This document shows positions 1 to 12,950 of a stretch of DNA of 64,000 nt, piece by piece. Both the position numbers and the translations under genes were made by a program. The DNA is from Kappaphycus alvarezii. Taxonomy: Eukaryota > Rhodophyta > Florideophyceae > Gigartinales > Solieriaceae. The DNA lies in NCBI GenBank assembly GCA_002205965.3, contig NADL03000666.1, positions 682,001 to 746,000 of the forward strand, given 5' to 3'. How positions within the stretch are numbered: position 1 is the stretch's first letter; each line of letters opens with the position of its first letter. The notes below the pieces were generated by a model, which saw only the letters and a program-made list of their open reading frames with translations, ran no database searches and was not told where the DNA came from.

Positions 1-3000
1 TGTCATCAAGTAAACTTAAGTTACCTTTTTGGTCCACAAAGGGAGTTCAGGCGAAAAAAATAGTTTCATATGTAATTCGGCTTGTTGATAGTAGAGTTTA
101 GTTAATTCTCTAATAATCTTAGACCTATTTAGATGTCTATATCCTTTTGAAATGCAACTTTATTTGGATATACTGATTTTGCGACTACAACCTCGAAAAA
201 GCGGTTGAATCGAAATCCGAGTGGCATTTAGGGTGGTAGTATGCGATGTATATCGATATTATCACGCCTGTCCATACTGCAAAGCATTTTGATGTAGTAT
301 CTTCCGGACTTATAGATATTTTTCTATAGAACAGAGTAATAAACGATAGAGGAGACCGAATTAAATTTCATGCACCCTTGAAGGTCCTTAAGGTGGCATT
401 ATTGCAACATTAGTCCATAAATTGGTCCAGACTTCACTTATTGCTCCTATTCTAATTCACCTAGGAATTAGTTTAGGGTATGTCTTGTCGCTTGTATAAT
501 AATTTTCTTCACTGTTGATACCACTTTAGACTAATTAGTTCCTGCTCTCCCTCCTTTGCATATTTTCCATTTAAATCTAATATATTTTGAGCTTTTGTTT
601 CATTGAACTTTTTACGGACCGCAATTTGTGACTCATAATGAAAATTTTATTTAATACATTCTTTTAATGCATTGTGGCTGTCCAATCTCACATATTTACC
701 CTATCTTTACGTCGAAAAACTTTCAATCTACTATCTATTAGCTTATTTAAAGCCCAGGTCACCCTTCGTCGAAGAATCTATTTTGACGCCAGCTTGGAAT
801 CAATTCTTAAAAAATATCCAGTCAGATTTTATTCTCCAAAATTCTATCTGCTTACATAAATAACTCGAACTACCTAGGCAAATTATTTCCGTTTCAGTTA
901 GCTTCAATTTAAATACGATTCCATCGAAAGTACAGTTTTCATTTTTTAATTTAATTTGAAAAATAAAGCTATTAAGCGGTATATGTCGAAGAGTTTGTGG
1001 TTAACAGTAATATTTTCTTCAACACTGTTTAGGTGCTGTTCCTCCGCAAAATTTCAAATCCAACTAGACTGTTGCACTATACATACTAAATGCTTCATTT
1101 CCAACGCAACTTCTTTACAAATGCTCGTATCGCTAATCCCCTTAGTAGGCGTTTCAGAGGTTAGTGGATCATATTTGGATGGCGTTTGTGATGATTAAAA
1201 CTTCTTTGTAGATTATCGGAAGGCTGCTAGACTGAGTACGACTTTCGCACCATTACTAAATACATGCAGAATGATTAAATATTTTTTCGTAGTGTGTGCA
1301 ACCAATATATCTTTAAGTTCGGCTCCGTTTGAGTACTTTCGGATCAAAAAATGTCAAATTTTTGGTGGATTCAGATCGGCTCTCGGTGGCAGTCCACGAT
1401 TTTAGCAAAGAGCAGCAGTTATAACCAGAGGTCACTTGTACGCCATATCCAGCACACTCTGCTCCGTTCTTATTAGAACGAGAATAGTGCAACATATGAG
1501 AAAAAACCTCAATTATGTTACATATTACACCATACTAAAGCCACTTCAATGCTTGTAAGTTTGTTATTTACCGCATCTAACTGTCTTTCAAGCTCGCACA
1601 TCCGCTTTTGTTGCCTACGTCGATTTTCTGCGGCTTTCTTCTATACGTTCCACCGGAATCCAGACCGCGAATGGGAATTCAGAAAAAAACTAAGCTCGGT
1701 CGATTATTTTAGAACATGAGCAGTACCAGTACTTAAACAGAAAGAATTATTATCTTTTTTCCCCAATATATATATGAATCTCTCTTTGCACTTCTAAATA
1801 CACCAGAATCTGCATCAGCTTCGGATCAAGGAACCGAAAAAATGTAGGATCGGTGAAGCTTGGACTGTTTAATGAAATGCCTTAAAAAGTAGAATAAAGA
1901 CCTAGATCTGGCATTATTTTACCTTCACTGATGTTCAAGGACTTGAATTATGAGACATCTGCCGGATAGAGCTCCTCTTATTTACCAAAATGGAATCGTT
2001 GATAGGCAGATATGGATGTGGGGAACGCTTTTATAGGGGTTCTAGTGCAGTTCTTGTCATGATAATTTAGTTAAAGGAAAAGCGAAGAAGGGCCTAATTA
2101 GAACGAGTAATATATTACGCCCATTATTGAGAAGTTTGAAAAATCGATAAAGGAGAGGATTTAACTGAGAGTACATAAGTTTCAGCGACCAGTCCCAAGT
2201 AAGATGAAGGTCTCTAGTTTCATCGAATGTAACCTCTGTAGTTCCTATTCGTAAATTTGACTTCTTTTTTTAGAAAAAAAGTGCCTAATGAAACCCAATC
2301 CCAAAAGACAGATCTTCCTAACTCCTAAGGATCTGAAAGAAAACAATAAATGGAATACCGCAACATATAGACCAAAACTGCAACACTAGGAATTATAATG
2401 CCTCGTTCCTGACATCAACATGCGATAGATAGAGAGAATTACGAGTCAAATGCTTTGAATGATGAGGACATTAGTCTCGACCAAGGCAAAGAGGATGAGA
2501 CCAAAGTGGTAAAGGACAGACGCATCAATGGTAGCATCGCATGGGTAGATTGCTACAAAAGAGTGTGGGAAAGTTGGGAAGTGAGAAGACATGCACTTTC
2601 TCTACATTGTTGCACCATCCTTTTTTAAAATGTGCACCAGGATGAAAACAAAGCGCTGGGAATCAAATTTTTTTCAGCTCAATTATTGCATATGTAAACA
2701 ACCAACAAACACACAAATACCGTGAATCTCGACATCATCTATCCAGTAGCCGCAAAGATGTGGGGATTCTAGCGAAAAAGTTAATCAATGGTTCAAATGC
2801 TGGTTGATGCTTCCCCTAACCAAACTGGGGCTTCAGACCAGTGTGTACAAAGAAAAATTACTCAGTGAAAGAAGAGTTAGATTGTAAGAAAGAAATACTT
2901 AATGGAAAGGTATTCAAGAGCAGCAGCCCTTATAGCATCAAGCTAAAAAGGTTCTGAAGCCTTCTATATCAAAAATCAGTGATACTGACAGCCCTGAACA

Positions 3001-6000
3001 TCATGGCGAAGTTCCATTGGTACATTGAAGGAATTAATACATTAATTTCTGATTGACGAAGCGCGAGAAGTTTCGATAACTAAGCGAGATCGCCGTGAGG
3101 GCTCCACCTCATTGGCTTGGTACAAAGTGGTATGATCTTGTCATCTGAACTGGTGTCCCCGTACAGTGCTTAAGTTGCACTTGTTTCGGTGCACAGTTTT
3201 AAATCGTTAGTAAAAGTAACTGGAAGTATATTTTATGCCAGAATACTATTCTAGAAGACTAGGCACAGTCTGTACAAAAAAGTGACCGGAGTAAGAACAT
3301 TTCTTTCCGCATTAGCATTTTTTCTCCTTAAGATCGCCAATTCGATACCGGAATCGCTACAAAGCAGGATCCACGACTCCAGAAAACTCGAAAGCGCTAC
3401 CAATAAAGCACACCACGTCAAAATATACAATAAAGACTGAGCATAGCGTGGCCTCCAAACGCTACACTTGCGCTTATAATTTATCATACCTATTTTTTCC
3501 ACTAATGACACCTCTGCTACCAAAAGAAGGGATATTTACAAGCAATATTGACTTAAATCCTACCGTGAGTTGAAGAATCGACCAATATCGTACTCAAATT
3601 CCGCCAATGGCTGAAAAGACCAATTTCTGTTCTGGTTTTGAGAGAAATTATTTTCTGAATACGTCTTAGCTGCATGTGAATAACTCACTCCGCTACCATT
3701 ACCGAATACGAATATTGAATTCTACTAAACATGTAAAAGAACAAAAAAAACTTCTTTATTGTTGATTCAAATCTTCTTTCTGGTCGTATATTTCAGGGTT
3801 CCCAAACGCTTCATACGTTTGAAACTCAGAGAAAATCCTGCTCGCTTACTTTCCTAGATTACCGCAGAATTCCATTGGTAGCCTTAAATATACTAACCCT
3901 CGGATAATATGAAAGTAAATATTCGAAAATTTTGCCCTGAATATCTCCTTTTTCCGCAAATGTGGATCTTTCTAAAGATTTTTCTCCTGCGCACACAAAA
4001 ACAAGGATCTTCAGATTAATATTTTCTTGACCAAAAAGAAAACAGTACATAGTCCAATGGTCTACAGTTTACCACCCGAGCACAAGAAATGACTGAGATT
4101 CATGGTTTATTGGATACGAAGAACAAAAAGCTGTAACTCAGATACGTTCGTACATAATTTAAACGTAGAAATTCATAAAGAAAACTTGAAGAGACACAAA
4201 GGGATGCTTAATAGTATCTCGAAATGTAACAAGTTTCATAAAACCCAATCTGAAAACATACATTCTCCTCCAATTTAACAGACTCCTAAAAAGTACAACA
4301 AAAACTGTTCCAGACTCCAGTCAAGATCTTGACATGTGCTTCAACAAATTCTAATCTATGTCTTGTGATCGCGCTAACATTCTCGGGGCGGGGCTGTCCT
4401 CGCGATTTTTATGCAACAAATGGGCCTTGCGCAGAAACTCTGCACAAAAACTCTTGATATTCTTTCGCTGTACAAATAAAATATATTCATGCAACCCTAT
4501 CCTACACCTCAGAACATACAGAAGAGGCTCTCGGCTGCCGATATTGGAAGATAGAGATTTTTAGAAGCCTTAAGCTTGAATAGATTTGCGAAGGGTGGGC
4601 TCATTATAACTATGATAGTAACATTTTGGGATTTAAAAGAGATCAAGCCGAGGTTCTCGGACGCCATGGACACGAAAGAGTCACAAATTAAAAATTCGCG
4701 CGCCTGAGAAGATTTTGTGATCTTGGCATAGTGTGCTCTAAAAGCAAAAATACAGAGCTTGATGAATATCAGAACAAAAACCTTCCACTTTGAATCGGCT
4801 AGCTGTTTGAGTTATCATGAGTGGAAATGCCAAGCCTAGTTTCATCAATAAGTAATAGCGCCAACTATACGACTATGTGGCACCAAAATTGCGTTCTCTT
4901 GGACCCCTACAAAGAATTAGGCTGAACGAACTGTGTGAAGCTTTTAAATTAAAAAATAAATCGCATTGATGGTGAATTGACAAAAAATGCCAGCAAAGAG
5001 AGTAAGGGGGATAAAGATATCAGAGAAAGGATTTGTTCTGGAGAATAAAATAAAGGGTCAAAACAGATGGATTTATAGGCCGAATTCTCATATTTTTTGA
5101 CCGAGGTGCGCCGGTAGAAATACATTTCGTTATACAGTGCATCAATCAACAAGAGGTTCAAATAGTCGACTTCGTTGGATCTGAATTAAGAAGTGAATTT
5201 TCCCGTTTAGAAGTCTCGAAAAGGTGTGGATGAGCATAAGCTGCTTGCGCTTACAGATAAATGTGGTAAGTTGGCTAATATTACAGTTTAGTCAAACGAA
5301 AGCACGTGCGTTAGGGATTTGCGCATACTTATTATGTTCATGTCTGCACCTGCTGGAAACGATTGCTTATCACTAGTGCAGTGAATATATGTTTAATTTA
5401 AATGCATAATTGGTCCAAATTCAACCTCTGTGTCTCTTCCTATCCTGTTTCCTCCGGTTCCGCATTAATACGAGCAAGAATGATGAAATGAGAAAACGTG
5501 AGTGCAATCCTAGGTCTGGCTGTCACAATTGGCATAAAATTCTTCTTTCAGCACTCTATATGACTTCAAAGTTCTGGAGGGTATAGTTTGGACCGAAAGT
5601 TTTGAAATTTAGATGCAAAAATCTAACAAATGTCCCAGAAACAAATCAAAAATGATAAATGTGAAGCTCTGGAGACTTCTGTTAATACTTTGACTTCTTT
5701 TTGATAGTATTTGGCCTTGCTTTGCTTGCAAGCTTCTGCTTCAAATATTTCTTAGCCCTTCAATGATGTCGCCTTGAGAAAATGTCTCTACATAGATATC
5801 TACAGTTAAAGAGTAATTCGAGGCCTTTCTGGTCAGTACTGAAAGCTTCCCCAATTTTTATTGGCCACGATCTGGTTCATCAATCCATAATACTCGTGTT
5901 AAGGCAGGATTAATACACGGTCACCGATGTTCACCTAGATTTGATATTGCAATCAAAATAGATCGCTTCATTAAGAAATTGTGAGTAATTAAACTCCGGT

Positions 6001-7830
6001 TTTCTGGGGTACAGGGCGTTTTGTTGAGCTCCTGCATAAAAAATATACGCTGTAATGCTTCGAAAATGATATTTCCTCTTGGCATTCCAGAACGGCCATC
6101 AGATGAGAGGAGGCATACTGGAAAATTGCAGAAAGTAAAGAATTTCACATCATAATACGCTTGAGGGGGATCTTTGATACTCAGACCTATTTTCAAAAGC
6201 AGATTTAGACCAATAATGGTACAGTTTGTATTTCTATAAATATTATTAAAAATACCCTGCAGCGAGATTCAAACTTCGTTTTATATCGAAATTAATTAGG
6301 CATCCGACGCACTTACGACATCAGAAGCGATACAGAAAGATACACAAGAACCCTGCACTGTGCGATTTTCTTTCTGTGTAAGTTTAAGATTTAACGTTTC
6401 AAATTCATAACATATTATCAATGTCCCCACAAACCTGAAAAGCTCTTTTTCTAGGACAAAAATGTAAAATCACTTCAGGTATAAGAAATTTGAACACGAA
6501 ATTCTGGATATCATTGGTTGGTCTACGGTATCTTAATTCACAGAATGAAATGCAGCGCAGATTGTAGAGGGGAACCTTTTTAAAATTTGTGAGACGGCGT
6601 TGTCAAAAGTTGGTTCCGGTATCGATTGTAGCCGTCCCAAGACTAATCTACAGGCGGTTACAGGAGCTGTTGAACTTGACTCGACTTTTACTTGAACTTG
6701 TAAAAGTACTCACCATGATTTCCACTGCGATATTACGTCCTCGGAGGTTGACACTGTTGAAAATTTTTGAAAAATGGTGAGGTAAATCATGAAGGTCTTG
6801 AAGAACGTATTATCAAAATATAAGTAGTCTGTGATGAAGGTTCCACGGAAAAATATTATGTAGCGGATGGATATTCGGAAGTTATTGATGTTATTTATTG
6901 TGGAGATTAAGATAAGTCTTCATGTGGCCCCGTTCCGTTCGAGGGGCTTCTTCAGTGGCACTTATCGATCCAGTAGTCTAGTATAGTATATAGAATATCT
7001 CTTTGCATTGTACCTGGATACTATATTCGCACTGTACAACTTTGGGAAGACTGTCTTGCGAAAATTAGTGATTTAACATGTGTTGAACTCTATCAAATAT
7101 GTCTGCTGAGAGAAGCATTAAATTATGCATAATAAGCTAATAAGTAACAAAGCTTCTAATGTGGTGATAATGGGTAGATAAGGCAAATGCTAAATCGCAG
7201 AAGAGAATCCATCGTACGATATTTTTGAATATAGTTCCTTGGTACCCAGAATACATAAGAATATTTTCAGTTCGGGTAGTTCCGATTTTTGTTTAAAGTC
7301 GAATGTAGCATTCAGAAAATGATGGGAGCAGAGGCTTCAACTACTTATAGGATGTGAATCTGTACATACACATTGGGAAATAATGTTGCAAGAGACATCT
7401 ATTCAAAGGTTTGTATTCTGACTGATGAAAGATTTTCTCCGAGAACATATACGAATTGTGTTCAATAAGAGCCATAAAGTACACTAAAATGCGTATGATG
7501 CATCGCTTCTTCGAAATAGGAAGTGTGAATGTGTTGCAAAGTGCCCGAATATCAACAGTTTATGTTTATTTATTAGATAATCATACTGAACGGACACTTT
7601 TCTCAAAATTTTATCCCAGTGTTCACTCATTCTTCATTGTTGTAGATCTTTGGTAAAGAACTTTCTTCAATGAGGGATATGTAGATTACCTTGGATATTA
7701 TGCATATCAGTTTTACAAAATAGTTGAAAACCCGTAACATCGTCACGACCAAGCTTGATATGGACATTGCAACCCGATGTGGCACTCGATTTTAAATTTA
7801 AAGGAAAATGTTTCGCTATTTTATTCGCTT

Positions 7831-7892
7831 GTTTACTGCTTTCGGTACTTGGTTACTGCTTTCGGTACTTGGTTACTGCTTTCGGTACTTGG
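7831..7892. repeat. 20-bp tandem repeat, three copies
   Basis: A 20-base unit (GGTTACTGCTTTCGGTACTT) occurs three times head to tail. The second and third copies are identical and the first differs by one base. There are no spacers, so this is a simple minisatellite and not a CRISPR. It is isolated in AT-rich non-coding sequence. Confidence 0.9.
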
Positions 7893-10800
7893 CTCATTTA
7901 GCTCGCGAAAAGGAGACTGAGTGCAAGATAAAATGACTTACAATCAACGAAATAGAGTTCTTATTTTTTAAATTTATAATTTGGACAGTTGCTGAATAAA
8001 ATATAGCTCGGAAGTAGGTCTGAACAGTAGTTGCATCCATGCTGTATTTGAATCAATGGGCTCTCAATTGATGGGACCAATTCAAAATTTGAAGCTATCT
8101 ATAGTGAGAGGTTAAAAGCAAGAAATAAATTCAGCTTTTATATTCAAGTATCGGAATAAGTTTTCTTGGTTGAAGCTGAAGGAGCTTTCATAGGGGATGA
8201 ATTAACTTTTGCGGAAAACATTTCGTATATCAATAGCTTGAATTTTGATGGTGAAAATTTTTTGGGTACGAAGAGTGGTGCCTTATCGCTATCCAGAATA
8301 TAAATATCAGAATTATAGCTTGGTTATGATTTTAAATAATAGAGTATTTAAAATAGCGAGGTCTACGACGGCCTTATTTTGAAATATATTCAGGATAATT
8401 GTACTCTTGAATACGGATGTGCAACAATACAGCTCGGAAAATTTGGCCTTAACTGGAATATTGTCAGACGTAAGTCGCTTGGACTCTGCGCAGCATAATA
8501 ACTTCCGAGTAGTTTGTTTTGAAAAAGCTTCCAGACAGCGTAAAGTATATTTTGGAACAACCGGGAAAAAAATCTTGCTGAAGTAGTAGCGCTAATCTCT
8601 TCCTTTATGTGACGACAAAGGACAGATATAAACTAAATGAAATGTTACTATCTATAGAAAAAAATAATTTTCCGGGAAAAATAACGTTATTGAACTAGTT
8701 CGATTGCTTTCTACGTTGTGATACCCTGGTGTATTTTCAACTCTTTTCTGCCTCGTACTGAACTTGGGGGGCCATCACATACATATTCGATGTTATCATC
8801 TCTACTATTTTCTCCGTAGATTTTCTTCAAGTTAAACATATTCATGTTCAATCAGAAGTTCATTGCTTCTAGCTCCGGCTTTAAGTCACCCATATACTAC
8901 TTGACTGCAAACCAAAATATTTTACTGTAATTTTATCAGAAATCAACGTTATGTTACAGCTTCTGTTGTTCGCGGGTGCTGATTTGTGCCAAATATATTT
9001 AACCCATCTCTGGTCTCTCAATTTTATGAAATCTTTTCCTGTAGCAATTTAAAGTTTGGGCATTTACTTCTGGCAATAAATAAATAGTCCCTACGTAATG
9101 AGAAAAGAACATTACATAAGAGAATAAAAATTTTCCGCATATTTAACCCCGAAATAAATATTCAAATTTGGATTTCATAACCTTTTTAGAGTAATTTTCT
9201 TTTTTATTTTGTAATTTTCTTCTACATTTATTGTAAAAGATCTGGAGCCTAAATTGTAAAAAGTGTTTTTGTGCTTCCACAATGAAACAGTATCGCAGAG
9301 GAATACTTGTGGAGCTCTTTTGCACACTGTTGCTTCCATTCGCTAAAAGTTACATTTTTTTGGAGTTACTCATCACAAAAATATTCAGCGGACTTTTTCC
9401 TCTAGATTTCGGTTATGCTACCCAGTATTATTTATTCGGAGATCCATGCGTTACTCTTCCTTCTTTTTATTTCGGAGTTTGAAATGACGCTAATTTAAAA
9501 TAAGAACTATGTTGGTTTCGGATTTCAAAAATAAAGTGCATAAATTATTTTTTGGTTCACAATTTTTAAAAAAACTCCCAATCAGAAGGATTTATTCATT
9601 GAATTTGGAGAGAAATTTCTTTTTATAACGGCCAGTTATAAACTTTTCTAGGTTCTGAAAAGAGTTGAAAACGTACGAATACTTCCTTAAGCATTATGAT
9701 ATGTATTTCTCCCAAATAAATCTTGAAATGATCAATACTATGAACAAGACGATCTGTACGCTAAAATTACCTTTGAATTTCACATAATGTTGCCAATGAA
9801 CCATGTAGTTTATTAAAAGACTTTACTTAAATTCCTTTACAGGATTTTTATTCATAGGAACATTTTCTCCCTGTCAATCCAACCCAATACTTATTGAATC
9901 GCTCTTTTTCGGCATTTAGTTCCCGCACTGCATTCTTGGAAACACTATCGAGGCATCCGAAACTCCCACTTAGTCTTCACGTACTATCATACTCTCATGC
10001 GATTATCTTATTTCTACTACTTTTTAAGAGCTTTACTGATCTCTTTTATTTTTCTTAAAAACAAAGCATGGAATCCTTCGCGTTAATCCTTAAAACAGAT
10101 CTTAGTGTAAAGAAAACAGAATGATGAACTTCTAATCTTTTTTATCGAATACAGTTCAGTTTTTTGAGGAAGTTAGAGCACTTTAGCTGGGTAGTGCATG
10201 TCTATTTCTTGCTGTGTCAGTCTATAAATCGAAATTAAAGTAATCTAAAGACTAATAAAACTTGTGTACTCTTTATGTGAAAGCATATTATCCTTAATTT
10301 CCTCAATTGAGCTACAAAATATTATACTGATTAAATTAATTACAGTATTGAAGCGGGAAAGCCATTGCAAACGGTATCAGAGAAACTTCGTTCTCTTATA
10401 TATATATATGTTTTTAAGTAAAAATTATACAATATTTTCTTTTAAATAGGTATATATCCATAATGATGATTATGATGACTTATTTCGCGAAGAAGTAAAG
10501 GAGTAAGTATGAGGTGGAACTTTTTTTACAGTTTGCTCATTGGCTGAAATTAAGTGCGGACAAAATTGTAAATAAAGAGCTAAAATCATACTGCACTACA
10601 AAGTAGCTGAAGATTAAAACGCAATGGGGATATATTGGGGATTGAACAATAGAAGCTATGTGTAAGTTGGTATTATATATTACAGTAAGATACGTTTTTT
10701 TTATGCTTGTGCATTGAGGTTCCACCTTTTCGGCCGTATAGTCTTCTTTACAGACTAGTAGAACTTCAGCATTATTTTTTTAAGAATTGAATCCAAATTT

Positions 10801-11240
10801 TCGCTAGCGATTCCTACTGTGTAAATTTTTGATGTATTATTATTTCAATTGCAAAATTATTGAAAATTTTCTTTTGAATTTAGTGTACGAAAACTAATTC
10901 CAATTAATACAGTCTAAAAAAGAAAAATGTACCTCAAATCCACAAAAATGCTATAGCCTCTTATTTATTAGTTTATGTGGTATTAAAAATGCTTTTGTTA
11001 TTTTCCAATTCATTATTCCATTTCGTAACTACTTTACTTTATGTCTCGTTAAACTTTGAAGCCTTCAATTTCATATAATTTTAAGATTATTAATATGAAA
11101 TGGAACCAAGGGAGCCGTTAAATTTCGAGGTATCATGTCTACTTACGTAAATTTTTTTAGCAAAAGTTTCGAATCAAACTGGTTGAATTATGCATTTTTG
11201 AGATAAAATAATAATATGCTTTCTAATATCAAACATGATT

Positions 11241-11311
11241 CGCTGAGTCTAGTATAATGGTCAGAGTCGTTATTTCCAGAAAAAAGTGCGTGGTTCGACA
11301 TGATTACAGCG
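11241..11311 (+). pseudogene. tRNA-like pseudogene (Gly or Asp type)
   Basis: About 71 bases have a tRNA outline. The 5' CGCTG can pair with CAGCG near the 3' end. A D arm with TCT/AGA pairing surrounds AGTATAATGG, which matches the internal promoter A box. GGTTCGA matches the B box and T loop. The anticodon loop could be read as TCC (glycine), but the anticodon and T stems do not pair well. I therefore read it as a decayed tRNA gene or a tRNA-derived fragment and not a working gene. It lies alone in AT-rich sequence. Confidence 0.4.
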
Positions 11312-12950
11312 GAAAAACGTTTTCAGTTGTGTTAAGTTATCAGAATGTTGCATTTTAAGCTCTGAACCTGTCTTACAGTGTAAAGAAAACTAAAATTTGC
11401 GAAGGAAGTATTCTAGCATGAAATAGAAGTATATATGGCTGTATCTGGGTCCAGAATCTATGTGAATATGGATTGGCAGAACAACAGTAATACAAACTTA
11501 TTATTAGCAATTCACCTTCTTCTTTTTGGTAAATAACAACAACGCTTAGTGTCATCTGTTAAATTTTTGTCTTTTGATGGTTAGCAGAAGAAAATACTTG
11601 GAAAGAGAGATTCACATGCTCTTGTTACTTTGACTCGCCAAATCACGCTGAAGAGCTTCATGAGTACAGGAAAACAATACATAAGGTAATATTTTCATTT
11701 TAGTTTCAGCTTGATTGACTCTGTCTTGTTCTCACAGGTTCTCCGTATCCCTATTTATACTATCACCCTCCTTCTCTGTTTCGATTCGAACTAAAAAAGT
11801 CTAGTATAAATATGACAATAGGTTAGAATTGAAAACTTTTTATTCTTCCTCTCTTTTGAGACTTTTCATCACCACTACCGTGATATAAAATTCTTATTTT
11901 ACCGAAAAAAGATTTCCTACTGTCGTGGAGGCATATTAGGCTCGAAAACCAATGAAATTTGCAAGCCCCAGAGGCCCACCTCAGATGATTCACATGAACA
12001 GAAGTTGTTTAATAAGAGAAGCTGGAGAGGAAAAATTAGGTTTTGCTTGCCTAAGAGAAGCCCTGTAAATAACCATAAAGCCTCTCTGAGTTCGTCTTCT
12101 ACTGCAGAAGCAGGCTCATTCATATTATAGAAGAACTTCTCGTGCTCCATCAATACGAGCAAGACATGAGACCTATCTTCTCAGCTGAGCAACTGAAAAG
12201 GTAGAAGTAGGCACAAAAATATGGGCAAAAATAGTATTATCGGATCAGAGAAAGTTCATTCTGTATAATTCAGATAGACTAACGTTCAAGGTTTATGATT
12301 TTCGTAAGGAAAAGCAGTTTTTTTCTGGAAATAAGAGTGGGGATCAAAGTGTGATAGTCCAAACCTATTTTGCCCGAAAACTCCTTCCCATCTTGTGATC
12401 TTACATAGAAAAAAGAATTTAATTAAGAACTTCGAAACGTTATAAAGTTATTTTCAGAATACATTTTTCTTCGATGGATTTTCGGTAAGATAAGGCTCCC
12501 AGCTAACGTTCTCTAACTGCATAAAATTGGATGGATGAAAACATTATTTCTCGTTTAGACTGTGTAGTATACTCTCTAGTCCTTAAGTTAGTTGAGACCC
12601 AGTGGAGAATTCTAGTTAGAAATGTACAGGCCAATCGGCAGCGTTTGGAACATGAGAGATCCCTTACGAGCTGCATCCTTAATTCATTGGAGAATATTGG
12701 CCTAGAAACGCTGAACAAACTTGTTCGATCTGTTTAAACTCCTTTTTTGTTTTTCTACATATCGAATATTAGATGATAAACTACTAGTTGTACTCTAATA
12801 GATAATTAGGTTTCGGGGAATTTTTGGTTTTCAAATGTGTTGTTTTGGTAATAGGTATGTCGCATTGCGGCCCATATCCTCAGATGTATTATTTTTTTTA
12901 TGTTTGTGAACTTAGGCACCTGCGGGAACAGGTAGGGTATGATCACTTGA

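Larger units (their letters stand above)
1..12950. other. AT-rich gene-free tract
   Basis: This stretch is visibly AT-rich on both strands. The longest reading frames are about 60 to 90 codons, many without an ATG, and none shows a recognisable domain, signal peptide or compositional signature of a real protein. Apart from the 20-bp tandem repeat near 7.8 kb and the tRNA-like sequence near 11.2 kb I see nothing that can be named. The likely explanation is very old, mutated repeat DNA, as in the AT-rich compartments of some fungal genomes. That is inference: I could not compute dinucleotide bias. Confidence 0.7.

Noticed and set aside
7831-7892. Possible CRISPR-like array
   Set aside because: The repeats are contiguous without spacers and the DNA is eukaryotic.
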